Positions 1-9,158 of a stretch of DNA of 64,000 bases are shown one piece after another. Source of the DNA: an uncultured Algibacter sp. (lineage in GTDB: Bacteria > Bacteroidota > Bacteroidia > Flavobacteriales > Flavobacteriaceae). A program made the translations under genes and the position numbers. Each line of letters opens with the position of its first letter. Positions within the stretch are counted from its first letter, which is position 1. Under the pieces are notes generated by a model. It made no database searches. It was given only the letters and a program-made list of their open reading frames with translations, and was not told the DNA's origin. The DNA lies in contig CANMQH010000004.1 of assembly GCA_947499935.1 (NCBI GenBank), positions 62,001 to 126,000 of the forward strand. The letters are read 5' to 3'.

Positions 1-1848
1 AACACTTTTATTATCTGCATAATAGCCTGCTTTAAATGTATTATCAATAATATTTAAAGATGTACCGTCTTCGGCATAAGCTACAAGCATTAAGTTACTT
101 CCTGGGGGTGATTTAAAATGGAATTTACCTGCTTTATTACTTTCAAAAACCAATACATTAACGCCATTTCTATCAAATAATAATAGCTTAGCTTTTACAG
201 GGTTTCCTTTTTTATCGACCACAGTACCAGATTGCAAGCCAATTTGCTCTGGCTTATATTGCGCATCTTCTAAAGTAATTTCTGGTTTATTTATATAATC
301 TCGCCAGCCATGAGTTAACATAACATAATCTATAGCTAAATGAGATTTAACTTCTTTTGGATTAAAATAAAATGACGGCTTATAGATGTTGCCTTTAAGT
401 TCTGATGACATCAGTAAATAAGACAAAATATGGTCTTGCTTATCATCTGCAAATGACAACAATTTATTATCTGCAATGGCTACTGACAGGTTTGATGACA
501 CTGGATTATTATTATAATCTGTTGTAGTAATTGATACCTTTACCTTTTCTCGGGTTTTATAAATATCTTTATCTAAAACAATATCTATTTTAAGTTTTTT
601 ATGCGCATTTATAAACACAAGGCGTTCTGCAACAATATTTTTATCTTGATTAAGAAGCGTAAACTTAGTAATACCAATAGGCAAATCTTTAGTATTTATT
701 TTAATTGGGTTTTTAGTAACCTTTATAGTTTTGTTCAATACTATTTTTGACGCATTTGAAACTTCAAGATAAAGTGTTTTATTTTCGGTAGTAAAAATAT
801 TCAGTTTTGTTTCTAAGCCATCTGTGATTATAGAAAATCGAGTGCCGTTTTTATAAACTTTAGGCAATTCTATTGTTCTGGTTGAAACAAAAGGAGTTTT
901 AATTTTAGCATAGTACGTTCTATTTGTTTTGGTTAAAATGTTAAACGCTCCCATACCATCGTGAAAACTATTAAATGAGTTAACCGTTTTTCCTTTATCA
1001 TCTACAATATCTCCAGAAACATCTACAGGTTTACCAAACTCGTTAAGTGCCTTAAATGCTATTTTGTTTGTTGTTCCCGAAATTATTTTTCCGCTTTCGG
1101 GGAAAAATTGTAAATCAATATTATCTAAAACCACAGGAACACTTCGTGAAATGGATTCTGTTGTACCATTGAATGGGATAAGCACATTAAGAATCACGTC
1201 AGTAGACAGCAAATCTTTAGGCAAAATAAAAGTAGGGTTTGCTTTTCCTTCAGAATTCGTTTTAATTGTTTTAGAGATTATTTTTTTGCCTTTTACAGTA
1301 ACTTCAAACGATATGTTTTTGTTTTTAAGCGGATTATTTTTTAAATCCTTAACTTCAAAATTAGCGACTACTTTTGATGCTTTACCATAACCTTCTTTTT
1401 CAAATTTTAGATTTAATAATACATTAGGTTTTACTATTTTTTGTATCGTTATTTTCTTTGTAAAAAAAGCATCATCTCCAAAATTGCGCATCCAATTGGT
1501 GTACATTTTTATGGTGTAAATACCGCCAACCCAATTGTGGTCAATATCAAAATCGCCATAAGCATAACCATTTTCTACAGAAAGCTTTATTTTTTTTACC
1601 GTAGCGCCTTTTGGTGAAATTAATTCGGCGTTCATCATATCGCTTAGTGTCGATATAGTATTATTCGCCTTTACAATGTATGATTTAAACCAAATGGTTT
1701 CTCCAGGAAAATAAAACGGCCTATCGGTTTGTGTGTAAATCTTTTCTAGAGGTGCTTTTTTAGTATTATAGGATGTAAACGACATAAATGCAGTTAACCC
1801 CATAAAAGCTATTAAAAAAGTGATGATAAATTGTTTTTGTGTTTTCAT
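1..1848 (-). CDS. MG2 (alpha-2-macroglobulin-like) exported protein, C-terminus outside window
   Basis: The reading frame is open from the ATG at 1848 to base 1 (616 codons, no stop), so the 3' end lies outside the window. The N-terminus is a signal peptide or membrane anchor (about residues 1-25). It is followed by the MG2-type start YTQTDRPFYFPGETIWFKSY, a run of beta-rich macroglobulin-like domains, the motif LTHGWRDY near residue 510, and a carboxypeptidase-regulatory-like segment (SGTVVDKKGNPVKAKLLLFD) just before the edge. In Bacteroidota, proteins of this architecture usually continue into a TonB-receptor plug domain (recollection of the family; that part is not visible here). The gene starts 4 bases after the stop of the SusC-like barrel gene, so the two are almost certainly co-transcribed and probably work together in the envelope. 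The substrate is unknown. Confidence 0.85.
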   Translation of the reverse strand, partial: MKTQKQFIITFLIAFMGLTAFMSFTSYNTKKAPLEKIYTQTDRPFYFPGETIWFKSYIVKANNTISTLSDMMNAELISPKGATVKKIKLSVENGYAYGDFDIDHNWVGGIYTIKMYTNWMRNFGDDAFFTKKITIQKIVKPNVLLNLKFEKEGYGKASKVVANFEVKDLKNNPLKNKNISFEVTVKGKKIISKTIKTNSEGKANPTFILPKDLLSTDVILNVLIPFNGTTESISRSVPVVLDNIDLQFFPESGKIISGTTNKIAFKALNEFGKPVDVSGDIVDDKGKTVNSFNSFHDGMGAFNILTKTNRTYYAKIKTPFVSTRTIELPKVYKNGTRFSIITDGLETKLNIFTTENKTLYLEVSNASKIVLNKTIKVTKNPIKINTKDLPIGITKFTLLNQDKNIVAERLVFINAHKKLKIDIVLDKDIYKTREKVKVSITTTDYNNNPVSSNLSVAIADNKLLSFADDKQDHILSYLLMSSELKGNIYKPSFYFNPKEVKSHLAIDYVMLTHGWRDYINKPEITLEDAQYKPEQIGLQSGTVVDKKGNPVKAKLLLFDRNGVNVLVFESNKAGKFHFKSPPGSNLMLVAYAEDGTSLNIIDNTFKAGYYADNKSV

Positions 1849-1852
1849 GGGT

Positions 1853-4699
1853 TTATATTTTTACATTAATTTTTAATCCTACTTCACTTACCAATGGGGC
1901 ATTAAAAAAGTTTAACCCACTACTTGTGGCATTATTGTACAGACTGCTATAAGGCGATGCACCTTTAAATTTAGACCATGTCACAAGGTTATTTCCATAT
2001 AGTCCAACATCTAAATATCTTATAAACTGATTTCCTGTATTCCTTTTTATAGTGTACGTTATATTAATAGACTTTAAGTTAATATAACTTCCATCTTCTA
2101 TAGCATCTTCGGCAACACCACTAAAACCATGGCGCACAAATTTGTTTTCGGAAATTGAATTTGAAGAATTATAAAAATCTACAGGAATGGTATTTACAGT
2201 ACCTTGTTGGTTAACGCCACTAAATACAAAATTAGTTATTGTTCGCTCTGAAGCAGATTGTTGCGAAGTCCCAAAATAATTTAACACGTTTTGTGTACCA
2301 TTCCAGATATCTCCACCTTTTTGTATATCTAAAAGAATATTGAAGTTAAATTTTTTCCATGTAAATGCATTATTAAATCCTACATTATATTGCGGCGTAG
2401 GGTCTCCAATAATTTGAGATTCACTAGATACTATTGGAAATCCATTGTCGCCAATTACAATATTGTTATTAGAATCTCTAGCATACGCTGAACCGAAAAT
2501 AACACCCGCAGGTTGTCCAGCTATAAGGTTTTTAGATACTGTTGAAAAACCAGCGATGGGAATACTCTCTTTATCTCCCAATACCTTTAAAACTTTAGTT
2601 CTATATGTAGACAATGTAATTGTTGGACGATAGCGTAATTTATTATACCTACCTATGTGTGTGCTTAACGACATCTCAATCCCTTTGTTTTTAGTATTGG
2701 CAATATTTTTTAACTCAAATGTATTGTTGTCATTTAACACCGGAAATAACGCATTTTTAATGGTTGAATTGAAGTGGGTAATACCAAAATCGAAATTTGT
2801 ATCTAATAACCTAAAACCTAGGTTTAAATTTAAATTGTAACTCTGTTTATCTTCTAGTTTAAGCGATTGGTTTACAAATAAATCATTAACCGCTAAATAC
2901 CCTAAACTTTCCGACGGTTGTATGTTTAAACTATTATGACTTTGATTGTTATATAATAACGGCGTATCATTAACATCAAATGCTGTACTTCCAGATATTG
3001 AAAATTTGTTAAAATCATAATTTCCAATAAACTCATCCAAGTTTATTTTAAATTGAAATGTTGGTAAAAACCATTTATTATCTTGAATAGATGATAGGTA
3101 AGTATTATTAACCACAGATACCTTAAAAGCATTATCGTACCAATTGTAGTTAATCTTGTTTGATAACCTTAATGTGTTTCTAGATATGTTACGTTTTCTT
3201 TGGATACTGTTTTGAGGGTTTATAAAAGAGAAATTATCAAAATTTGTAGCCTGATTTAAATTGTATTTTAAATCTTCGTAAGTATAGTTAGCCAAGGAAA
3301 CAACATCTATCTTAGAATCGTTATTATATGTACTATAATTAAAATTTAAAATCGCATTAAAATTATTTTTATCAATATTTCGGCGACTCAAATATCCATC
3401 TTCAAACCCTATAGTTTGTTTTGGTAATCCAAAGTTTTGCGTGTTTTTATAATGACTGTAATTAAGGTTGCTACTTATTTTTATCTCGTCAGTGATTTTA
3501 AACTTATTTTGAAGACTAGAAATAAAAAGTGTATTGTTTTCTGAATTGCGATTATTACGTAATAACCATTCTGGGTTATTATAAGCATTGGAGTTAAAAC
3601 TACGTTGCAAACCATTTAATAAGGCAGCACCTTGTTTGTTGCTAAAATTTACTGGTGTAGCCCAAGCATTTAATAACAAATTATTTTGAAACCCATTTAT
3701 GTTAGGCTGATTGTTATTTTGATTACTATATTTTATAAAGGCATCCCACCCTATTTTATAAGAGTCTTTTAATGGTTTTTCAAAATTTATTATTAAATCG
3801 TTAGAGTAACTTTTTTCAAAATTATAAAGGTCTTTTTGTGTTTTGTTTGTAAAATCAAATCCTAATAAAGCATCATTTGTTGTTATATTAAAAAAAACAT
3901 TGTGCAAAGATTGTACACTACTTTTAAAAAGCGAATTACGATATGCTTTAGTTTGATTGCCATTTCCCGCTCCAAGAACGACTAATCTACCATTAGTATC
4001 ATATTGATAATTAGAGCCATCAAATTCTAGCGTTGATAATGCTGGTCCATAAGAAAACACATTACTCGTTTCTGGGCCTTGAAAAGCAAGATTGCCGTTT
4101 ATTGGCAGACCTTGGCTATAGGTTGTTTGCAAATCCGGTATATTACTGTTTTTTACAAACCGATAACTATTAATCGTTTTATAACCTATTTCAAAAAAAA
4201 CATCGGAATTATAATATGATAAATCTACATGCTTATCCTTAATGTCAATATCTTTAATTTGGTTAAATTCAAAATAGGGCTTCTTATTATATCTATGTTC
4301 TGAATTTTTAATATTAGGAATGGAATCGTTTACTTTTTCAATCGAATTAACAGCATTTTTATAAGCCTTACTTTTAATATTCTTAATCGCTATATGCTCT
4401 ACTGTAGCACTAAAAGATTCTAGGCCTAACATAGAATTTGTTATTTTAACTTCTCTAGTTTTCATACCTATATATGAAAAAACAAGTACGTCTCCTACAT
4501 GACATTTAATACTATATTCGCCATCAAAATTTGTTACAACACCAGTTGTTGTGCCTTTTATAATAATTGAAACTCCTGGCATTGGAAATCCATCGTTATC
4601 ATTTAATACACCAGATAGAACACCTTCTTGAGAAAAAATATACGTTGAAAAGCATAATAAAAAGTAAGTGAATATTTTTTGGGTTGATGGTATAGTCAT
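1853..4699 (-). CDS. SusC/RagA-like TonB-linked outer membrane barrel lacking a canonical plug
   Basis: 948 residues with a signal peptide (about 1-23, ending FSQ), then a carboxypeptidase-D regulatory-like domain (about 25-100; GVLNDNDGFPMPGVSIIIKG, DGEYSI, VFSYIGMKT). The rest is beta-barrel-like with alternating aromatic strands and a SusC-type C-terminus (PQYNVGFNNAFTWKKFNFNI, LKSINITYTIKR, GNNLVTWSKF). The usual SusC plug signatures (DEVVVVGYG, IRGxxS, PLYVIDG, DAAAxAIYGSRAANGV) are not visible between the regulatory domain and the barrel; that stretch (about 100-200) is divergent. A SusC paralogue at 46532-49558 in this window has all of them, so the lack is not a property of the organism. 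There is no adjacent SusD. The MG2 gene follows 4 bases downstream and may supply the plug. Role: probably outer-membrane uptake or export with the MG2 partner; ligand unknown. Confidence 0.8.
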   Translation of the reverse strand: MTIPSTQKIFTYFLLCFSTYIFSQEGVLSGVLNDNDGFPMPGVSIIIKGTTTGVVTNFDGEYSIKCHVGDVLVFSYIGMKTREVKITNSMLGLESFSATVEHIAIKNIKSKAYKNAVNSIEKVNDSIPNIKNSEHRYNKKPYFEFNQIKDIDIKDKHVDLSYYNSDVFFEIGYKTINSYRFVKNSNIPDLQTTYSQGLPINGNLAFQGPETSNVFSYGPALSTLEFDGSNYQYDTNGRLVVLGAGNGNQTKAYRNSLFKSSVQSLHNVFFNITTNDALLGFDFTNKTQKDLYNFEKSYSNDLIINFEKPLKDSYKIGWDAFIKYSNQNNNQPNINGFQNNLLLNAWATPVNFSNKQGAALLNGLQRSFNSNAYNNPEWLLRNNRNSENNTLFISSLQNKFKITDEIKISSNLNYSHYKNTQNFGLPKQTIGFEDGYLSRRNIDKNNFNAILNFNYSTYNNDSKIDVVSLANYTYEDLKYNLNQATNFDNFSFINPQNSIQRKRNISRNTLRLSNKINYNWYDNAFKVSVVNNTYLSSIQDNKWFLPTFQFKINLDEFIGNYDFNKFSISGSTAFDVNDTPLLYNNQSHNSLNIQPSESLGYLAVNDLFVNQSLKLEDKQSYNLNLNLGFRLLDTNFDFGITHFNSTIKNALFPVLNDNNTFELKNIANTKNKGIEMSLSTHIGRYNKLRYRPTITLSTYRTKVLKVLGDKESIPIAGFSTVSKNLIAGQPAGVIFGSAYARDSNNNIVIGDNGFPIVSSESQIIGDPTPQYNVGFNNAFTWKKFNFNILLDIQKGGDIWNGTQNVLNYFGTSQQSASERTITNFVFSGVNQQGTVNTIPVDFYNSSNSISENKFVRHGFSGVAEDAIEDGSYINLKSINITYTIKRNTGNQFIRYLDVGLYGNNLVTWSKFKGASPYSSLYNNATSSGLNFFNAPLVSEVGLKINVKI

Positions 4700-4838
4700 A
4701 AGGTTTCATATTTGATACCTCAAACATAAACCTATACCTATTTAAAAAAAACCAACAATGAGTAAACAGCTCTTTTTAATGAGTAAACATAAAAAGACTA
4801 ACCAAAGTCTGTTCTAGCAAAAATTTAATTAAACGTTC

Positions 4839-6044
4839 TTAATCTTTTTTAAGCAAAGAAAACTTAAAAACACTACCTTCTCCAAGTATAGACGAAACTG
4901 ATATTTCACCTCCTAAGTCTCTAACTATCTTTTTTACAGTAGCCAAACCTATGCCAGTACCAATATTTCCATTTTTGTCTGGTGTACCAACAACCGAGAA
5001 TAGTTCGAAAATATTATCTATATGTGAGGCGGGGATACCATCACCATTATCCTTAACTTGAAATTCATAAAGTGCTTTAGTTTCATGTAAACTTATCTCT
5101 ACAATAGGTTTTACTTTAGAATTATACTTTATAGCATTCGTAATCAAATTAATCAATACTTGCATCAAGGCCGATTTATTAATATAAATTGTATCAACCT
5201 CAGTGAGTAGACTAAGTGATGTTTCTTTATCAATACTAGAAATTGTTCTTATCTCTTCAATTAAAGATTCCGTATTTATATGTTCTCGTTTTTCAAGCAA
5301 TAAATCATCACTTTTATAAAACTTTAAAAGCCCATCAATATAGTCTTTTAAGGCATTTGATGACACTTTTAAATACTCAATATACTGTAAAGATTCTTCA
5401 TTTAAAGCATCCTTGTTTTCGTCTTCTAAAAGTTCTGTTAACGATATAATATTAGCCAACGGAGACTTTAAATCATGAGAAACAATATGTGCAAACTTCT
5501 TTAAGTTTTCGTTTCTTCTACTTAAGGTCTCTTGAAATTTAAGAAGTTTAAGATTTTGATAACGCTGTTCAAACAAGCTAACAACTTGTTTTGATAATGC
5601 AGTTAGGGCTTCTATTTGTTTTTCTGATAGTTGCCTTGGCTTATGATCATAAACACACAATGTCCCAAGCTTAAAGCCATCAGAATCTACCAGAGGTGCA
5701 CCTGCATAAAATATAGCTTTATACTCACTTACTAACGGATTATCTTCAAACCTTTTATCCTTTCTTGCATCTTCTATAACCATAACAGCATCTGAAGAAT
5801 TAATGGCATGTCCGCAAAATGATATATTTCTGGGAGACTCATTAAAGGGCACACCATGATGAGATTTCAAAAAATTACGATCTTTATCCAAAAGTGTAAT
5901 TAATGAAATTGGTGCATCGCATATGTATGACATTAACGCCGTTATATTATCGTAGCTATCTTCAGGCAATGTATCTAAAAGTTGATACTTTTCTACAGCT
6001 TCTTGCCTTTGCTTTTCGTTTATAGGTAATTCTGGAGCTATCAT
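4839..6044 (-). CDS. GAF-domain sensor histidine kinase
   Basis: 401 residues, no signal peptide and no membrane segment, so a soluble cytoplasmic sensor kinase. Residues about 20-155 form a GAF domain of the kind that starts with ALMSYICDAPISLITLLDKD and contains FCGHAI and GTLCVYDHKPR. The dimerisation/phosphoacceptor motif SHDLKSPLANI puts the phosphorylated histidine at H190. The ATPase domain shows an N box (INLITNAIKYNSK), a G1 box (DNGDGIP) and a G2 box (GTGIGLATVKKI). No response regulator is encoded nearby, so it is an orphan kinase whose partner must lie elsewhere. The signal sensed by the GAF domain cannot be read from the sequence. Start chosen at the ATG at 6044, which includes the whole family N-terminus. 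Confidence 0.9.
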   Translation of the reverse strand: MIAPELPINEKQRQEAVEKYQLLDTLPEDSYDNITALMSYICDAPISLITLLDKDRNFLKSHHGVPFNESPRNISFCGHAINSSDAVMVIEDARKDKRFEDNPLVSEYKAIFYAGAPLVDSDGFKLGTLCVYDHKPRQLSEKQIEALTALSKQVVSLFEQRYQNLKLLKFQETLSRRNENLKKFAHIVSHDLKSPLANIISLTELLEDENKDALNEESLQYIEYLKVSSNALKDYIDGLLKFYKSDDLLLEKREHINTESLIEEIRTISSIDKETSLSLLTEVDTIYINKSALMQVLINLITNAIKYNSKVKPIVEISLHETKALYEFQVKDNGDGIPASHIDNIFELFSVVGTPDKNGNIGTGIGLATVKKIVRDLGGEISVSSILGEGSVFKFSLLKKD

Positions 6045-6161
6045 AAATTATGTGTGAGAGACTTTAAAAGAGCTTAAACAAATTTTGGATTATAAAAATA
6101 ATTACACGATATTAAACTGGTCTTTAAATTAAGTTAAAATCATACTAAAATTAGTTAAATT

Positions 6162-6752
6162 TTAAATATGCTTTCCTTTCTCCCATCCATGTTTACCTAA
6201 ATATTGGTCACCACTTTCTACAGCACCACCTTCAATAGAAGTTCCCATACTATCATTCCATCTATTTAAATAACCAAATAAAGAAATAACGCCTAACATT
6301 TCAACAATTTCACCTTCATTCCAATGTTCATATAAACGTTTTTTTATAGTTTCATCAACACCATTTGGCACTTGTGATGCTTGTAAAGAAAAATCTAAAG
6401 CTGCACGTTCTGCTTCACTAAATGCAGGGTGTGTTCTATACTCCCAAATATTATCTAACTGTTCTTGCTCTGCACCGTAACGCTCTGCAGCTCTAATGGC
6501 ATGTGCTTGGCAATAACGACATCCCGTAGCATTACTACTTACCCAAGCAATCATACGTTTTAAAGCAGATGTTACACGACCTTCATTAGCCATAACGGCT
6601 TTATTTAAATTAATAAATGCTTTACTAATAGCGGGGCGACGTTGCATGGTTAGTACAGAATTTGGACAAAACCCCAAGGTTTCATTAAAAAATGCTGCAA
6701 GTTCTTTGGTTTCTAAATCATGGTCGGCAGATAAAGGTGTTACTAAAGGCAT
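6162..6752 (-). CDS. Carboxymuconolactone decarboxylase/AhpD-like peroxidase-related protein
   Basis: 196 residues. The redox motif ATGCRYCQAHAIRAAE carries the CxxC pair at C78 and C81 with H84, the signature of the AhpD/CMD fold, in which the two cysteines cycle as a disulfide in alkylhydroperoxidase-type chemistry. The length and the flanking text (LGFCPNSVLTMQRRP, ERAALDFSLQAS) match the subfamily annotated as uncharacterised peroxidase-related enzymes. It is divergent from an OsmC gene (another thiol-based organic-hydroperoxide family) starting 138 bases away, which suggests a small oxidative-stress pair sharing one intergenic control region. The electron donor and real substrate are unknown. 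Confidence 0.85.
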   Translation of the reverse strand: MPLVTPLSADHDLETKELAAFFNETLGFCPNSVLTMQRRPAISKAFINLNKAVMANEGRVTSALKRMIAWVSSNATGCRYCQAHAIRAAERYGAEQEQLDNIWEYRTHPAFSEAERAALDFSLQASQVPNGVDETIKKRLYEHWNEGEIVEMLGVISLFGYLNRWNDSMGTSIEGGAVESGDQYLGKHGWEKGKHI

Positions 6753-6890
6753 AGTTTTGTTTTTTAGTGGTATTTTTGATTTTACAAGAAATCTTCGCTA
6801 AATAAAATTAAAGCTCTACATTATAAATTTCTTGTATCTGGATTTATAAAATAATTGTACCACAAGAAACGAAAAAAAATTCATAAAAAA

Positions 6891-7313
6891 ATGACAAATC
6901 ACATTACAACAACTTGGTTAGGAGAGATGAAGTTTGAAAGCACAAACCCATCAGGACATAATTTATTTATTGATGCGGGCGAAGAAAATGGAGGAAAAAG
7001 TGATGGGTATCGCCCAAAAGCTTTGATGCTCTCTGGTCTAGCAGGTTGTTCTGGCTTAGATGTAGCGTCTCTAATTAAAAAAATGAAACTTGATGTGGAT
7101 AATTTTAAGATAGACATTGATGCCAATCTTACCGAAGAACATCCTAAATTTTATGATAAAGTAGCCATGCATTTTCATTTTTATGGCGATAATTTAAACG
7201 AAAAGAAATTACAAAAAGCAGTCGATTTATCTATAGAAAAATATTGTGGTGTTATGGAAATGTTTCGCCAATTCGCAACCTTAACTATAGAAATCCATTT
7301 TCATAAAAATTAG
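6891..7313 (+). CDS. OsmC family peroxiredoxin-like protein
   Basis: 140 residues from the ATG at 6891. A longer frame from a TTG at 6855 would add a lysine-rich tail (MYHKKRKKIHKK) that does not belong to the family, so the ATG is preferred. The two family cysteines are visible: C53 in LAGCSGLDVASL and C119 in EKYCGVMEMF. OsmC/Ohr proteins use this pair to reduce organic hydroperoxides; this sequence is closer to the general OsmC/YhfA-like group than to Ohr. It is probably cytoplasmic. It is divergent from the AhpD-like gene and 39 bases upstream of recJ in the same direction. Confidence 0.88.
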   Translation: MTNHITTTWLGEMKFESTNPSGHNLFIDAGEENGGKSDGYRPKALMLSGLAGCSGLDVASLIKKMKLDVDNFKIDIDANLTEEHPKFYDKVAMHFHFYGDNLNEKKLQKAVDLSIEKYCGVMEMFRQFATLTIEIHFHKN

Positions 7314-7352
7314 ATATTTAAATCATTTTTTCTTCTTAAGATTTAAAGCAAT

Positions 7353-9044
7353 ATGCGCTGGAGCTTAAAACCCAAACCTCAAACAGAAAAAGTTGAAGCC
7401 TTACAAAAAGCACTTCAAGTCGATGTCATTACTGCCACATTATTATTACAGCGAGGTATTGAAACTTATGAAGCGGCGAAACAATTTTTTAGGCCTAGTT
7501 TAAACGATTTACACAATCCATTCTTGATGAAAGATATGGATAAAGCAACCGCTCGTATTGAGAAAGCTATAACTAATAACGAAAATATTTTAGTGTATGG
7601 CGATTATGATGTAGATGGGACAACTTCGGTAGCGCTTATGTCTTCGTATTTAAAAACCGTTTATCCAAATGTAGCTACGTATATTCCAGACCGTTATGAT
7701 GAGGGTTACGGTATATCTTACAAAGGGATTGATTTTGCAAACGATAACGACTTTTCATTAATCATTGCTTTAGATTGTGGTATAAAAGCTATTGAAAAAG
7801 TAGACTATGCTAAAAACTTAGGCATCGATTTTATTATTTGTGATCATCATAGACCCGGAAATGAAATACCACAAGCAGCTGCCGTTTTAGACCCAAAACG
7901 TGAAGATTGTGAATATCCTTATAAAGAATTATGTGGTTGTGGTGTTGGTTTTAAACTTATACAAGCATTGGCCTCAAAAGAAGGAAAAATGACAAAAGAT
8001 TTAATCGAATATTTAGATTTGGTGGCCACAGCTATTGGAGCAGATATTGTACCTATTAACGGTGAGAATAGAGCGTTAGCCTATTTAGGATTACAGGTTA
8101 TTAATACAAACCCCAGACCAGGCATTAAAGCCATTCTTAACGAAGTTAAAAAAACAGAACTTACCATTACGGATGTTGTTTTTATTGTAGCGCCGCGTAT
8201 TAATGCAGCAGGACGTATGAAACACGGTAATTATGCCGTAACGTTATTAACTGAAGAAAATAAGGAATTAGCCGCAAAATATGCCGCAGAAATTAATGAA
8301 TATAATCTGGATAGACGTGAGACCGATAAACGTATTACTGAAGAAGCTCTTAAGCAAATTGAAGAACAAAAAGAACAGAACCGCCTTACTACTGTTGTTT
8401 ACCATGAAACTTGGCATAAAGGCGTTATTGGTATTGTGGCTTCTAGATTAACAGAAACCTATTATAGACCAACGCTAGTTTTTACTAAGAGTGGCGATAA
8501 GTTAGCAGCTTCTGCACGATCCGTAAAAGGGTTTGATGTTTATAATGCTTTAGAAGCGTGTAAAGAACATATTGAACAATTTGGAGGTCACAAATATGCC
8601 GCAGGATTAACACTTGCTGAAGAAAATTACGAAGCTTTTAAACAAGCTTTTGAAAATGTTGTTTCTAAAACGATTGATAGGGATTTATTAATCCCCGAAA
8701 TTAAAATAGATGATAATATAGACTTAAGCGATATAACCCCTAAATTTTATAGAATTTTAAAACAATTTGCCCCTTTTGGCCCTAGCAATATGACACCCGT
8801 TTTTATGACCGAAAATTTAATAGATACAGGTTATGGTAAATGTGTAGGAGCAGATAAAACGCATTTAAGATTAACCGCAAAACAACGCAAATCATCAATT
8901 AACTTTGTTGGTATTGGTTTTGGTATGGGCGATAAAATAGATGCTATTTCTAATGGAAAGCAATTTAATGCTGTGTATTCTATTGATGAAAATGAATGGC
9001 AGGGTAATACATCCCTTCAACTTAAATTGAGGGATATTAGGTAA
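7353..9044 (+). CDS. recJ: Single-stranded-DNA-specific exonuclease RecJ
   Basis: 563 residues, the normal bacterial RecJ length. DHH-superfamily motifs appear in order: motif I YGDYDVDGTTS (about residue 82), motif II ALDCGIKA, motif III ICDHHRPG (about residue 165) and the conserved LVATAIGADIVP (motif IV). The DHHA1 part contains the glycine-rich FGGHKYAAGLT. The C-terminal OB-like domain ends in LKLRDIR. RecJ is a 5'-3' single-strand exonuclease acting in recombination and mismatch/base-excision repair. Start at the ATG at 7353 (MRWSLKP), the usual N-terminus for Bacteroidota RecJ. Confidence 0.97.
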   Translation: MRWSLKPKPQTEKVEALQKALQVDVITATLLLQRGIETYEAAKQFFRPSLNDLHNPFLMKDMDKATARIEKAITNNENILVYGDYDVDGTTSVALMSSYLKTVYPNVATYIPDRYDEGYGISYKGIDFANDNDFSLIIALDCGIKAIEKVDYAKNLGIDFIICDHHRPGNEIPQAAAVLDPKREDCEYPYKELCGCGVGFKLIQALASKEGKMTKDLIEYLDLVATAIGADIVPINGENRALAYLGLQVINTNPRPGIKAILNEVKKTELTITDVVFIVAPRINAAGRMKHGNYAVTLLTEENKELAAKYAAEINEYNLDRRETDKRITEEALKQIEEQKEQNRLTTVVYHETWHKGVIGIVASRLTETYYRPTLVFTKSGDKLAASARSVKGFDVYNALEACKEHIEQFGGHKYAAGLTLAEENYEAFKQAFENVVSKTIDRDLLIPEIKIDDNIDLSDITPKFYRILKQFAPFGPSNMTPVFMTENLIDTGYGKCVGADKTHLRLTAKQRKSSINFVGIGFGMGDKIDAISNGKQFNAVYSIDENEWQGNTSLQLKLRDIR

Positions 9045-9110
9045 TATAATATTTTACCTAGTAAAATTAAGATACAACACTATTTTAGTTTTTTGTTAAA
9101 TTCTAAAATA

Positions 9111-9141
9111 GACCTTACAGGTTTTAAAAACCTGTAAGGTC
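9111..9141. repeat. 31-base perfect palindrome (15-base arms)
   Basis: The left arm GACCTTACAGGTTTT and its exact reverse complement flank a single A. It sits between the recJ stop and the MFS start, 17 bases before the MFS ATG. Palindromes of this kind are, to my recollection, scattered through many flavobacterial genomes. As RNA it would form a strong hairpin followed by TGTAAAAAT, which lacks a T-run, so it is not a standard terminator. Confidence 0.8.
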
Positions 9142-9158
9142 TGTAAAAATAGTAACTC

